DNA of 64,000 nt, taken from NCBI GenBank assembly GCA_965233705.1, contig CBDDTF010000002.1, forward strand, positions 496,001 to 560,000, read 5' to 3'. The DNA is from Algihabitans sp965233705. Its GTDB lineage: Bacteria; Pseudomonadota; Alphaproteobacteria; Kiloniellales; DSM-21159. The notes below the pieces were generated by a model, which did no database searches, had not been told where the DNA came from, and saw only the letters and a program-made list of their open reading frames with translations. A program made the translations under genes and the position numbers. Below, one piece after another: positions 1-8,054 of the stretch; positions within the stretch are counted from its first letter, which is position 1; the number at the start of each line of letters is the position of its first letter.

Positions 1-7
1 AAAGTTT

Positions 8-72
8 TAGAGTGATGCTCTCCGACCTGAAGGGATCGCGTCGCGAGTCCTTCAGGTCGACATCTGCTCTAG
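8..72. repeat. Dispersed palindromic repeat, type A, copy 1
   Basis: An imperfect inverted repeat: the left arm TAGAGTGATGCTCTCCGACC (8-27) pairs with the right arm around TTCAGGTCGACATCTGCTCT (51-70). Its right half (34-72) closely matches 7447-7485, and its left half matches the reverse complement of 7246-7273. It lies upstream of recR. The copy may extend beyond the left edge of the window. It can form a long hairpin; it might act as a terminator or as a REP-like structure, which is inference. Confidence 0.7.
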
Positions 73-187
73 CGCGTTTGCCCCGGCAACGGAAGGCCGC
101 GTCAGCCGCCGCCGCGCACGCCCGGCATGGACCTGGGCGCGCGGGCGCGCTAAGTGGGGAGGCATCGCCAACCGCGCGCCCGGCCCC

Positions 188-781
188 ATGCCCGCCTCCG
201 AGATCGACCGCATGATCCAGCTCCTGGCCCGCCTGCCGGGCCTGGGCCCGCGCTCGGCGCGCCGCGCGGCGCTGGCGCTGATCACCCGGCGCGAGTCGCT
301 GTTGCGCCCGCTGGGCGAGGCGCTGCTGCGGGCGGCCGAGGCGATCACCCCCTGCTCGCTCTGCGGTAACCTGGACGACCGCGACCCCTGCGCCCTCTGC
401 GCCGACCCGCAGCGCGACCCGGCGGTGGTCTGCGTCGTCGAGGAGGTCGGCGACCTCTGGGCGATCGAGCGCTCCGGCGCCTACCGCGGGCGCTACCACG
501 TGCTCGGCGGCACGCTCTCCGCGCTCGACGGCCGCGGCCCCGAGCAGCTCAACATCGCCGGCCTGCTGGAGCGGGTGCGCCGCGACCGGGTCGGCGAGGT
601 AATCCTGGCGCTCGGCGCCACGGTCGACGGCCAGACCACCGCCCACTACATCGCCGAGCGCCTGGAGCCGCTGGGGGTCTCGATCACCCGCCTGGCCCAG
701 GGCCTGCCGGTCGGCGGCGAGCTGGACTACCTGGACGACGGCACGCTCTCGGCCGCCTTCCGCCTGCGCCGCCCCGCCTGA
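188..781 (+). CDS. recR: Recombination mediator protein RecR
   Basis: RecR (197 aa) works with RecO (and RecF) to load RecA on gapped DNA in the cytoplasm. All family parts are visible: a helix-hairpin-helix near residues 17-28 (LPGLGPRSARRA), a four-cysteine zinc finger (C56, C59, C68, C71) and a TOPRIM domain beginning with the acidic EEVGDLWAIE segment. The length is normal for the family. The ATG at 188 has no good Shine-Dalgarno sequence, but it places the HhH motif at the usual distance from the N-terminus. In many bacteria recR follows dnaX and ybaB; what lies upstream here is outside the window, separated by a palindromic repeat. Confidence 0.97.
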   Translation: MPASEIDRMIQLLARLPGLGPRSARRAALALITRRESLLRPLGEALLRAAEAITPCSLCGNLDDRDPCALCADPQRDPAVVCVVEEVGDLWAIERSGAYRGRYHVLGGTLSALDGRGPEQLNIAGLLERVRRDRVGEVILALGATVDGQTTAHYIAERLEPLGVSITRLAQGLPVGGELDYLDDGTLSAAFRLRRPA

Positions 782-940
782 CGCGCGCCGCCCCCGGCCA
801 GCTCCCAGCCGCCCAACCGCCCAGCCGCCCAGCCACCCAGCCGCCCCTCGCGACCGGAGGGATGCCAAACTCCCGCCGCAATGGGCGGCGATAGCTGTGA
901 CAAAGCAAGCCGCTACCTCCTGCCACCGCGAGAGACCGCC

Positions 941-2443
941 ATGCGCCTGTCCGCCGTCCCCCGGCCCCGCTCCGCCTCGACCTTCCGCGCCCGGCGCCCG
1001 CTGCGGGCCGCCGCGCTGGCCGCCGGCACCGCCCTGGCCGCCGCGACCGCTCTGGCCCTGCCGCTGGCGCCGCCGGCCGGCGCGGTCGAGCGGACCATCT
1101 CGGCCGAGGCCCAGCGCGGCCTGACCCTGACGGTCTACCAGAACGGCCTGGCGCTGGTGCACGACCGCCGCTGGGTGCCGCTGGTCGCCGGGCGCAACAC
1201 GCTGCAGGTCGAGGGCCTGAGCGAGCGGCTGCTGCTCGGCTCGCTGCGGATCTACAGCAGCCAGGAGGGCATCGGCCTGGTCGAGCGCAGCCGCCGGGCC
1301 GCCGACCTGACGCCGCGCCGGCTGCTCGAGGAAAAGGTCGGCCAGCGCGTGCTCTACGTCACCACCAACCCGCAGACCGGCGCGGAGACCCGCACGCCGG
1401 CGCGGCTGCTCTCGCTGGCCGGCGGCACGGTGATCGAGATCGAGGGGCGGGTCGAGATCAACCCGCCCGGCCGCCTGGTGCTGGAGGAGCTGCCGGAGCC
1501 GCCGAGCGGCCCGCTGCGCGCCGAGCCCAGCCTGGAGGTCACCCTGGATAGCAGCGAGGCGCGGCCGTCCGAGCTGACCTTCGGCTACCTGACCGAGGGG
1601 CTGGACTGGCGCACCGACTACGTCGCCGACCTGGCGCCCGACGGCAGCCTGGACCTGACCGCCAACGTCACCCTGAGCAACGAGCTGGAGACCCGCCTGG
1701 CCTTCGCCACGCTGCGGCTGGTGGCCGGCGAGGTCGCCCGCGACGGCACCGCGCCGGCGCCGATGAAGGCGCGGATGCAGGCCGAGGCGATGATGGCGAT
1801 GGACTCCGCCGGCGCCGCCGCGCCGCCGGCCGCGGTGGGCGACCGCTACCTCTACGACACCGGCCTGGAGGTCACCCTGGAGCCGGGCGAGCGTAAGCAG
1901 TTCGGCCTGTTCCAGGTGAACGACATCGCCGGCGAGCGGCGCTACAGCTTCGACGGCCTGGCCATGGTCGGCGGCCCCGACCGCCAGGGCCCGGTGCAGG
2001 CCGCCCTGGAGCTGGTCTTCGAAAACCCCGAGCGGGCCGAGCGCCAGCCGCTGCCCGCCGGCACGATCCGCGTCTACGAGGCGCTGGACGCGGGCGAGGG
2101 CCAGCCGGTCTTCGCCGGCGAGGCCCGGCTGGACCACACCCCGGTCGGCGGCGAGGTCAAGCTGGCCTTGGGCCGCGCCTTCGACGTGACGGCCGAGGCC
2201 CGGCGCACCGCCTACGAGCGGCTGGGCGACCGCAGCTTCGAGTCGGCGCAGGAGATCGTGGTGACCAACGCCAAGGCCGAGCCGATCGAAGTCGAGCTGG
2301 TCGGCCGCTTCCCGCGCGGCACCCAGATCGTCGAGGAGAGCCAGCCGCACGCCCAGACCACGGCCGAGCGCCTGACCTGGACCCTGCAGGTTCCGGCCAA
2401 CGGCACGACCACCCTGACCTACCGCGCCCGGGTACAGAACTAG
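941..2443 (+). CDS. Secreted DUF4139 domain-containing protein
   Basis: A 500-aa protein with an arginine-rich N-terminus, then a long alanine/leucine hydrophobic stretch ending near AGA-VE, which is a Sec-type signal peptide, so it is probably periplasmic or outer-membrane associated. The mature part starts with a beta-rich segment (TLTVYQNGLALVHDRR) and continues into the DUF4139 fold, with typical blocks such as WRTDYVADL and a C-terminal IEVELVGRFPRGTQI followed by TWTLQVPANG. Function is unknown in the family. I chose ATG 941 over the in-frame ATG 881 because it begins the signal peptide directly and is preceded by GAGAG. The stop codon TAG (2441-2443) is the first triplet of a dispersed intergenic repeat. 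Confidence 0.85.
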   Translation: MRLSAVPRPRSASTFRARRPLRAAALAAGTALAAATALALPLAPPAGAVERTISAEAQRGLTLTVYQNGLALVHDRRWVPLVAGRNTLQVEGLSERLLLGSLRIYSSQEGIGLVERSRRAADLTPRRLLEEKVGQRVLYVTTNPQTGAETRTPARLLSLAGGTVIEIEGRVEINPPGRLVLEELPEPPSGPLRAEPSLEVTLDSSEARPSELTFGYLTEGLDWRTDYVADLAPDGSLDLTANVTLSNELETRLAFATLRLVAGEVARDGTAPAPMKARMQAEAMMAMDSAGAAAPPAAVGDRYLYDTGLEVTLEPGERKQFGLFQVNDIAGERRYSFDGLAMVGGPDRQGPVQAALELVFENPERAERQPLPAGTIRVYEALDAGEGQPVFAGEARLDHTPVGGEVKLALGRAFDVTAEARRTAYERLGDRSFESAQEIVVTNAKAEPIEVELVGRFPRGTQIVEESQPHAQTTAERLTWTLQVPANGTTTLTYRARVQN

Positions 2444-2535
2444 GGCGGTTTGCGACCGTGTGGACCCACGGCGTGGGGCCGCCGATCACGAGGCACCTGC
2501 TCTCCATCACCGGATTGGAGTGATTTGCGACCGGC
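2441..2535. repeat. Dispersed hairpin repeat, type B, copy 1
   Basis: Begins TAGGGCGGTTTGCGACCG, overlapping the stop codon of the DUF4139 gene, and contains the family core GGACCCAC-GGC-GTGGGGCC (2462-2480), a near-perfect 8-bp stem with a 3-nt loop. The segment TTTGCGACCG recurs at 2525-2534. Related copies lie at 7279-7342, 7341-7400 and 61643-61700. Confidence 0.7.
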
Positions 2536-2559
2536 GGCGGCGGCGAAGGCCGCCGCCGC
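2534..2559. terminator. GC-rich hairpin, possible terminator
   Basis: The gcggcggc arm and its complement gccgccgc form a strong stem with a short GAAG-containing loop. No T-tract follows, so this is at best a Rho-dependent pause or terminator structure downstream of the DUF4139 gene. The rest of the 418-base gap (2444-2861) holds the type B repeat, unremarkable sequence and the OsmC ribosome-binding site; I see no gene in it. Confidence 0.35.
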
Positions 2560-2861
2560 AAGGCTTGACAGCCGGGCGCCGGCCGGGCTGTATGGCGAGG
2601 CAAGCATGCAGAAAGGGCTGGCGCCCTTGCCAACCTGCTGACCCGAGCAAGGTGGCAACCGTGTCCGACACGGCATGTGGCCAAGTGGCAACCAAACGGG
2701 TTCCCCAAGGTCCGACAGCGCTGGCCCTCCTTCTGCCGCCGAGAGTGATCCGCGGGCCTGCGGGCGCGCCTGGCGAGTCCGCCGGCCGCCGCGGCTGACG
2801 CTCGGCATTCGATTTGACGCCGATTTCGATCGGCGCCGAACCGCCAGATGGAGGGTTTTTC

Positions 2862-3377
2862 GTGTCCACCGAACTGAAGTCCCTGATCGCCGAGACCCAA
2901 GCCGCCCTGCGGGCCGATCCGAGCAAGGCCCGCGCCACCTTCGCCAGCGCCTCGCGCCAGGTCGAGGGCCTGCGCTCCGAGGCCCGGCTGCGCGGCCACA
3001 GCGTCACCGTCGACGAGCCGGAGAGCCTGGGCGGCGGCGACGCCGGACCCAACCCGGTCGAGCTGATCCTGGCCGCCCTGGGCACCTGCCAGGAGATCAC
3101 CTACCGCGCCTACGCCACCGCGCTGGACATTCCCCTCGAGGCGGTGCGCGTCGAGCTGGAGGGCGACCTCGACCTGCGCGGCTTCTTCGCCGTCGACGCC
3201 GCGGTGCGGCCCGGCTACGGCGCCATCCGCGGCAAGGTGCACCTGGTCTCCGACGCGCCGCGCGAGAAGCTGGAGGCGCTGCGCCGCGCGGTCGACGCCC
3301 ACTGCCCGGTGCTCGACATCATCAGCCGGCCGGTCCCGGTCGAACTGGAGCTGGCGCCGACGGCGGCGCCGGCCTGA
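2862..3377 (+). CDS. OsmC/Ohr-family protein
   Basis: A 171-aa OsmC-fold protein. OsmC/Ohr proteins are thiol-dependent peroxidases that reduce organic hydroperoxides in the cytoplasm. Both family cysteines are present: C76 in the ALGTCQEIT segment and C148 in DAHCPVLD. I chose the GTG at 2862 because GGAGG sits at 2850-2854 at ideal spacing; an upstream in-frame TTG (2814) has no such site. It stands alone between a repeat-bearing gap and the convergent rmuC. The exact substrate cannot be read from sequence, so OsmC, Ohr or YhfA-like remain possible. The intact cysteine pair argues for peroxidase activity. Confidence 0.88.
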   Translation: MSTELKSLIAETQAALRADPSKARATFASASRQVEGLRSEARLRGHSVTVDEPESLGGGDAGPNPVELILAALGTCQEITYRAYATALDIPLEAVRVELEGDLDLRGFFAVDAAVRPGYGAIRGKVHLVSDAPREKLEALRRAVDAHCPVLDIISRPVPVELELAPTAAPA

Positions 3378-3453
3378 GCGCGCCCGAAGCGGCAAGCGCC
3401 CCCGCCGCTCCGCGCAGCCGGTGCGGCGGGGGGCGGCGGGGGTGCGGCTGCCG

Positions 3454-4683
3454 CTACTCCACCAGGCGCGGCCCGCCCCGGCCGGCTGCATCCCGGCCGC
3501 CCGTATCGTGACCGGCTGCATCCCGGCCGGCCGCAGCGCCGCTGCCCCCGCGTCCGGCGCCCGCACCCTGGCCGGTGCTGCCGGCGAGGCGCGCGCCGGG
3601 CTGCTCCTCCTCGTCCTCCAGCTCCAGGTCCTTGATGCGCTCGCCGCGCTTGGCGATCTTGTCGGAGGAGATGCGGATGTCGCGGATGTCGCGGCTGGCC
3701 TGGTCGAAGTGGGTCTCCAGCTTGCCGACCCGCTGGTCGAGCCGGGCCACGTCCTCCAGCAGCGTGCCGACCTCCTTCTGGATCACGCCGGCCTGCTCGC
3801 GCATGCGCACGTCGCGCAGCACGGCGCGCACCGTGTTGAGCGTCGCCATCATGGTGGTGGGCGAGACGATCCAGACCCGCGCGCGGTAGCTCTCCTCGAC
3901 CACGTTGGGGAAGTTGGCGTGCAGCTCGGCGTAGACCGCCTCGCTGGGCAGGAACAGCAGCGCCGATTCCGCCGTCTCGCCGGCCAGGATGTAGCGCTCG
4001 GCGATGTCGCGCACATGCTTGCGCAGGTCGGCGGCGAAGGTGCGCTGGGCGGCGACCCGCGCCGCCTCGTCGCCGGCGTTGCGCAGCGCCTGGTAGCTCT
4101 CCAGCGGGAACTTGGCGTCGACGGCGATCGGCCCCGGCGGATTGGGCAGCATGATCAGGCAGTCGGCGCGCCGGCCGCTCGACAGGGTCGCCTGGAACTC
4201 GTAGGCCGAAGGCGGCAGGGTCGCCTCCACCAGGTCCTTGAGCTGCACCTCGCCGAAGGCGCCGCGCGCCTGCTTGTTGGACAGGATGTCCTGCAGCCCG
4301 ACCACCTGGCTCGACAGCTCGGTGATGTTCTTCTGCGCCTGGTCGATCACCGCCAGCCGCTCGCGCAGGTCGGTCATGGTGGTGGACTGGCGCTGCGCCT
4401 GCTCGTTCAGCCGCTCGGTCACCCGCCGGGTGAAGTCGCCCAGGCGCGCGTCCATCGCCTCGGCGAGCTGGCGCTCCTGGCTGCGCAACGCCTCGGCGAT
4501 CTGCGCCTGGGTCGCCGCCTGGCCCTCGGCCATGGTCTTCAGGCGCTCCTGCAGCGCGGCCAGCTCGGCCTCGCGGCGGGCCGCCGCGCCGTCCTCGCGC
4601 GGGCGGCGCAGCAGCGCCACCGCCAGCGCCAGCACGAGAAGCAGGGCAAGGCCTGCGAGCAGCAGTTCGGGGCTGATCGGCAC
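3454..4683 (-). CDS. rmuC: DNA recombination protein RmuC
   Basis: RmuC homologue (409 aa), a membrane-anchored predicted nuclease-like protein that limits recombination at inverted repeats. There is one N-terminal membrane helix (PELLLAGLALLLVLALAVAL), then a long coiled coil rich in Q, E and R (about residues 30-120). After these comes the RmuC core, with GAFGEVQLKDLVE, IAVDAKFPLESYQ and WIVSPTTMMATLNTV blocks. GTG 4683 is preferred over upstream ATG 4725 because AAGGAG lies just upstream at good spacing. The last 40 residues are a low-complexity Gly/Ala/Arg tail containing repeated GRDAAG-like units and are probably disordered. It is divergent from def and convergent with the OsmC gene. 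Confidence 0.93.
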   Translation of the reverse strand: MPISPELLLAGLALLLVLALAVALLRRPREDGAAARREAELAALQERLKTMAEGQAATQAQIAEALRSQERQLAEAMDARLGDFTRRVTERLNEQAQRQSTTMTDLRERLAVIDQAQKNITELSSQVVGLQDILSNKQARGAFGEVQLKDLVEATLPPSAYEFQATLSSGRRADCLIMLPNPPGPIAVDAKFPLESYQALRNAGDEAARVAAQRTFAADLRKHVRDIAERYILAGETAESALLFLPSEAVYAELHANFPNVVEESYRARVWIVSPTTMMATLNTVRAVLRDVRMREQAGVIQKEVGTLLEDVARLDQRVGKLETHFDQASRDIRDIRISSDKIAKRGERIKDLELEDEEEQPGARLAGSTGQGAGAGRGGSGAAAGRDAAGHDTGGRDAAGRGGPRLVE

Positions 4684-4856
4684 GGGGACGGCTCCTTGGC
4701 GTCGGGTAACGGACGAGTCTAGCATGCAGCGGCGGAGTCGCGGCCCGCCGGGCGGCCGGAGCCGGGCTGTCTTGACGGGATGCTGCGCCGCACATAGCTG
4801 TTGCTGGAACGATTTCAATCTGCGGCCCAAGCCGCGCCACACCCGGAACCCCGACC

Positions 4857-5393
4857 ATGGCCAAGCTGCCGATCCTGACCGCCCCCGACCCGCGCCTGAA
4901 GAAGAAGGCGACGCCGGTCGAGCGCGTCGACGACCAGATCCGCCAGCTCATGGACGACATGCTGGAGACGATGTACGAGGCGCCCGGCATCGGCCTGGCC
5001 GCGCCCCAGGTCGGCGTGCTCAAGCGGGTGATCGTGGTCGACGTGGCGCGCGACGGCGAGGCCCCGCAGCCGCACCAGATGGCCAACCCCGAGCTGCTCT
5101 GGGTCTCCGACCACGACGCCAACTACGAGGAGGGCTGCCTGTCGCTGCCCGACCACTACGGCGAGGTGGTGCGCCCGGCGGAGATCCGCCTGCGCTACCT
5201 GGACCGGCAGAACGAGATCCGCGAGCTGGAGGCCGATGGCATCCTGGCGACCTGCATCCAGCACGAGATCGACCACCTGGACGGCATCCTCTTCGTCGAC
5301 CACCTCTCGGCGCTGAAGCGCAACATGATCCTGCGCAAGCTGCTCAAGGCGAAGAAGCAGCACGCCCTGCCCACCTACTCGGCCGCGAGCTGA
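4857..5393 (+). CDS. def: Peptide deformylase
   Basis: Removes the N-formyl group from nascent proteins at the ribosome exit. All three deformylase motifs are present: GIGLAAPQVG (residues 44-53), EEGCLSLPD with metal ligand C94, and QHEIDHLDG with ligands H136 and H140 and catalytic E137. At 178 aa it is of normal length. It heads the def-fmt-truA cluster; pairing of def and fmt matches formylation and deformylation of initiator Met. The gap to fmt is 81 bp. Confidence 0.97.
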   Translation: MAKLPILTAPDPRLKKKATPVERVDDQIRQLMDDMLETMYEAPGIGLAAPQVGVLKRVIVVDVARDGEAPQPHQMANPELLWVSDHDANYEEGCLSLPDHYGEVVRPAEIRLRYLDRQNEIRELEADGILATCIQHEIDHLDGILFVDHLSALKRNMILRKLLKAKKQHALPTYSAAS

Positions 5394-5474
5394 GGCGGCC
5401 CACGAGGTCCGAGGTCGCGCTGCTGTGGTGATGCGTCCTCCCGCAACCGCCGGCGGCATGCTACACCGCGCGGC

Positions 5475-6437
5475 ATGAACGAGCGTCCCAGCACACGCCT
5501 GCGCCTGGCCTTCATGGGCACGCCGGACTTCGCCGTCCCGGCGCTGCTGGCCCTGGCCGAGGCCGGCCACGAGATCGCCTGCGTCTACGCCCAGCCGCCG
5601 CGCCCGGCCGGCCGCGGCCACAAGCCCCGGCCCAGCCCGGTGCAGGCCGCCGCCGCGGCGCGCGGCTGGCCGGTGCGCACGCCCGCCTCCCTGAAGGACC
5701 CGGCCGAGCAGGCCGCCTTCGCCGTGCTCGGGCTGGACGCCGCGGTGGTGGCCGCCTACGGCCTGCTGCTGCCGCGGCCGGTGCTCGACGCGCCGCGCCT
5801 GGGCTGCCTCAACATCCATGCCTCGCTGCTGCCGCGCTGGCGCGGCGCGGCGCCGATACAGCGCGCCCTGCTGGCCGGCGATCGCGAGACCGGCGTGGCG
5901 ATCATGCAGATGGAAGCGGGGCTCGACACCGGCCCGGTGCTGCTGCAGCGCGCCACGCCGATCGGCCCGGCGGACACCGCCCAGAGCCTGCACGACCGCC
6001 TGGCCGCGCTGGGCGCGCTGCTGATCGTCGAGGCACTGGAGGGGCTGAGCGCCGGCCGCCTGACGCCGCGCCCGCAGCCGGCCGAGGGGGTGACCTACGC
6101 GGCCAAGCTGGAACGCGGCGAGGCGCGCCTGGACTGGCGCCGCCCGGCGCTGGAGCTGCAACGCCAGGTGCGCGCCTTCACCCCCTGGCCGGGCGCCCAC
6201 TTCGAGACCGGCGACGGCACGCGCATCAAGGTGCTGGCGGCCGAGCTGCTGCCGGAGGCCGGCGGCGCGCCGGGCGAGGTGCTCGACACGCGGCTGACCA
6301 TCGCCTGCGGTGAGGGCGCCCTGCGCCCGACCCGGCTGCAGCGGCCCGGCAAGGCGCCCAGCGAGACCGAGGCCTTCCTGCGCGGTTTCGCCATCGCCCC
6401 CGGCACGCGCCTGCCGCTGCCCGATGCCGCGCGATGA
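5475..6437 (+). CDS. fmt: Methionyl-tRNA formyltransferase
   Basis: Transfers a formyl group from 10-formyl-THF to Met-tRNA(fMet). The 320-aa protein has the N-terminal Rossmann-like catalytic domain with FMGTPDFAVPALL (13-25), catalytic N113, H115 and D151 positions, and the signature SLLPRWRGAAPI (117-128). The C-terminal OB-like tRNA-binding domain starts around residue 205. Its stop overlaps the truA start by 4 bp (ATGA), which indicates translational coupling. Confidence 0.97.
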   Translation: MNERPSTRLRLAFMGTPDFAVPALLALAEAGHEIACVYAQPPRPAGRGHKPRPSPVQAAAAARGWPVRTPASLKDPAEQAAFAVLGLDAAVVAAYGLLLPRPVLDAPRLGCLNIHASLLPRWRGAAPIQRALLAGDRETGVAIMQMEAGLDTGPVLLQRATPIGPADTAQSLHDRLAALGALLIVEALEGLSAGRLTPRPQPAEGVTYAAKLERGEARLDWRRPALELQRQVRAFTPWPGAHFETGDGTRIKVLAAELLPEAGGAPGEVLDTRLTIACGEGALRPTRLQRPGKAPSETEAFLRGFAIAPGTRLPLPDAAR

Positions 6438-7186
6438 CCCGCTACAAGCTGACCCTGGAGTACGACGGCGCGCCCTTCGTCGGCTGGCAGCGCCAGGACA
6501 ACGGGCCCAGCGTGCAGGCCGCGCTGGAGGCCGCGGTCCTCGGCTTCTGCGGCGAAGCGGCGACGGTGCAGGCGGCCGGGCGCACAGACACCGGCGTGCA
6601 CGCGACCGGCCAGGTGGCGCATGTCGACATCGCTCGGCCGTGCGATCCCGACACGGTGATGAAGGCGCTGAACGCCCACCTCAAGCCGGCGCCGATCGCA
6701 GTGCTGCGGGCCGAGGCGGTGGACGCGGCCTTCCATGCCCGCTTCTCCGCCACCGGCCGGCGCTACCTTTACCGCATCCTCTGCCGTCCGGCGCCGCCGG
6801 CGCTGCTGCGCGGCCGCGTCTGGTGGGTACCGCAGCCGCTCGATCCGGAGGCGCTGCAGGCCGGCGCCGAGCGGCTGCTGGGGCACCACGACTTCACCTC
6901 CTTCCGCGCCAGCGCGTGCCAGGCCGCCAGCCCGGTGAAGACCCTGGACGAGCTGCGCGTCGCGGCGCGCGATCGCGGTCCCGAGGGGCTGGAGATCCGC
7001 ATCCACGCCGCCGCCCGCTCCTTCCTGCACCACCAGGTGCGCAACATGGTCGGCACGCTGAAGCTGGTCGGCCAGGGCAGGTGGACGCCGGCCCAGGTGA
7101 GCGAGGCGCTGGCCGCGCGCGACCGCCGCGCCGCCGGCCCCACCGCCCCGGCCCAGGGGCTCTACCTGTCCGGGGTGACCTACTGA
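6434..7186 (+). CDS. truA: tRNA pseudouridine(38-40) synthase TruA
   Basis: Isomerises U38-U40 of the tRNA anticodon arm. The catalytic aspartate is D52 in AGRTDTGVHA, and the downstream RRYLYRI and FLHHQVRNMVGTL blocks are typical of TruA. It is 250 aa, a normal length. It overlaps the end of fmt by 4 bp, so fmt and truA form one transcriptional unit with def. A cluster of dispersed repeats follows from 7203. Confidence 0.97.
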   Translation: MTRYKLTLEYDGAPFVGWQRQDNGPSVQAALEAAVLGFCGEAATVQAAGRTDTGVHATGQVAHVDIARPCDPDTVMKALNAHLKPAPIAVLRAEAVDAAFHARFSATGRRYLYRILCRPAPPALLRGRVWWVPQPLDPEALQAGAERLLGHHDFTSFRASACQAASPVKTLDELRVAARDRGPEGLEIRIHAAARSFLHHQVRNMVGTLKLVGQGRWTPAQVSEALAARDRRAAGPTAPAQGLYLSGVTY

Positions 7187-7202
7187 CGGGCGGCCGCGCG
7201 CG

Positions 7203-7268
7203 CTAGAGCGATGCCCGACCTGATCGAATCGCATTTGCCATTCGCCAGGTCGGACAGCATCACTCTAA
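7203..7268. repeat. Dispersed palindromic repeat, type A, copy 2
   Basis: Left arm TAGAGCGATGCCCGACCTG (7204-7222) and right arm CAGGTCGGACAGCATCACTC (7246-7265) are reverse complements apart from a 2-nt indel. They flank a 23-nt loop region. The right arm read in reverse matches window positions 5-29. It lies just downstream of truA. Confidence 0.75.
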
Positions 7269-7278
7269 CACTATGGTT

Positions 7279-7342
7279 TAGGGCGGTTTTGGGCCGATCG
7301 GCAGACCCACGTCGTGGTTCCACTCGATCGGAAACCGCCCTA
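7279..7342. repeat. Dispersed hairpin repeat, type B, copy 2
   Basis: An outer inverted repeat TAGGGCGGTTT (7279-7289) pairs with AAACCGCCCTA (7332-7342), with CGATCG segments inside each arm. The inner loop contains GACCCAC-GTC-GTGG, the family core. It shares TAGGGCGGTTT with the copy that ends the DUF4139 gene (2441). It abuts the next copy head to tail. Confidence 0.75.
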
Positions 7343-7400
7343 GAGCAGGTTTCTTGTGATCGTTTGGACGCACTGCGCGGGTCCGCCGGTCGCGAAAGAT
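7341..7400. repeat. Dispersed hairpin repeat, type B, copy 3
   Basis: Starts TAGAGCAGGTTTCTTGTGAT and carries the core GGACGCAC-TGC-GCGGGTCC (7366-7384) followed by GCCGGTCGC. This order is nearly the same as in the copy at 61643-61700 (TAGAGC...TCGTTTTGGACCCAC...GTGGGTCCGCCGG). Confidence 0.75.
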
Positions 7401-7420
7401 CGCTCTCACTTTTAATGTGG

Positions 7421-7486
7421 TAGAGCCGAGTCAGCCGAGCTGACGGGAGCGCGTCGCGATTTCTTCAGGCCGGCATCTGCTCTAGC
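7421..7486. repeat. Dispersed palindromic repeat, type A, copy 3
   Basis: Right half (7447-7485) matches window positions 34-72 at roughly five in six bases, ending in the shared GGCATCTGCTCTAG. The minus-strand gene that ends here takes its TAG stop (7484-7482) from the terminal CTAG of this repeat. With the copies at 7203-7400 it fills the whole truA-to-7482 gap, which contains no gene. Confidence 0.7.
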
Positions 7487-8054
7487 CCATGACCATAGAG
7501 TGGCCGAGGCCGGCGATCAGCAGGTCGAGCACCCAGCCGAGGAAAACGACGCCGATCGCGGGGAAGCCGTCGAGCTCCAGCGTCGCGCGGGTGATGAACC
7601 ACTGGTAGACGAAGATGGCGATCTGCACGAAGAGCAGCAGGCCGGCCAGCGCCGGCACCAGGAGGTCGCTGGCCAGCACCGCCAGCGGCACCGCGAAGAG
7701 CGCCTGCAGCACCACTGCCCAGTTCCAGGCGACGATGTGGCGCAGGTAGAGGTCGCTGCGGCCCAGCGCCTCGGCCAGGAAGGCCATGGCGACGGGAAAG
7801 GCCAGCCAGGAGATGGCGTAGACCAGCCCCTCGATCAGCAGCACGCTCAGCCCGCCGCGCGCCAGCCGCTCGTCGCTCAGCAATACCCACTCGTGCAGCC
7901 CCCACAGCGGCAGCACCAGCACCGCGGCGAAGAAGGACTTCACGAAGCCCGCCGGCGAGTCGTCGAGCAGCGCCACGGCGCCGCGGTCGCCGCGCAGCAG
8001 GCGCCAGACGGCGTAGAGCGAGCTGAGCGTCTCGGCCTGGCTCGGCAGGATCAC
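7482..8054 (-). CDS. Hypothetical multi-pass membrane protein coupled to dapE
   Basis: A 190-aa protein with about five hydrophobic helices (for example FFAAVLVLPLWGLHEWVLL, LLIEGLVYAISWLAFPVAMA and ALAGLLLFVQIAIFVYQW). The overall look resembles Yip1-like membrane proteins, but I do not recognise a named family. The start is the GTG that overlaps the dapE stop by 4 bp (GTGA), so it is translated with dapE, and this junction decides the start. Its stop codon lies in a dispersed type A repeat. Function is unknown; a role linked to dapE is possible only by context. Confidence 0.75.
   Translation of the reverse strand: MILPSQAETLSSLYAVWRLLRGDRGAVALLDDSPAGFVKSFFAAVLVLPLWGLHEWVLLSDERLARGGLSVLLIEGLVYAISWLAFPVAMAFLAEALGRSDLYLRHIVAWNWAVVLQALFAVPLAVLASDLLVPALAGLLLFVQIAIFVYQWFITRATLELDGFPAIGVVFLGWVLDLLIAGLGHSMVMG

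Noticed and set aside
2157..3566. A 469-codon minus-strand open frame across the DUF4139 end, the repeat gap and the OsmC gene
   Set aside because: It spans two real genes and an intergenic repeat, has Arg/Gly/Pro-rich composition and no motif.
3421..4722. A 433-codon plus-strand open frame opposite rmuC
   Set aside because: It is a GC-rich antisense shadow of rmuC with low-complexity composition; rmuC has recognisable domains and a ribosome site.
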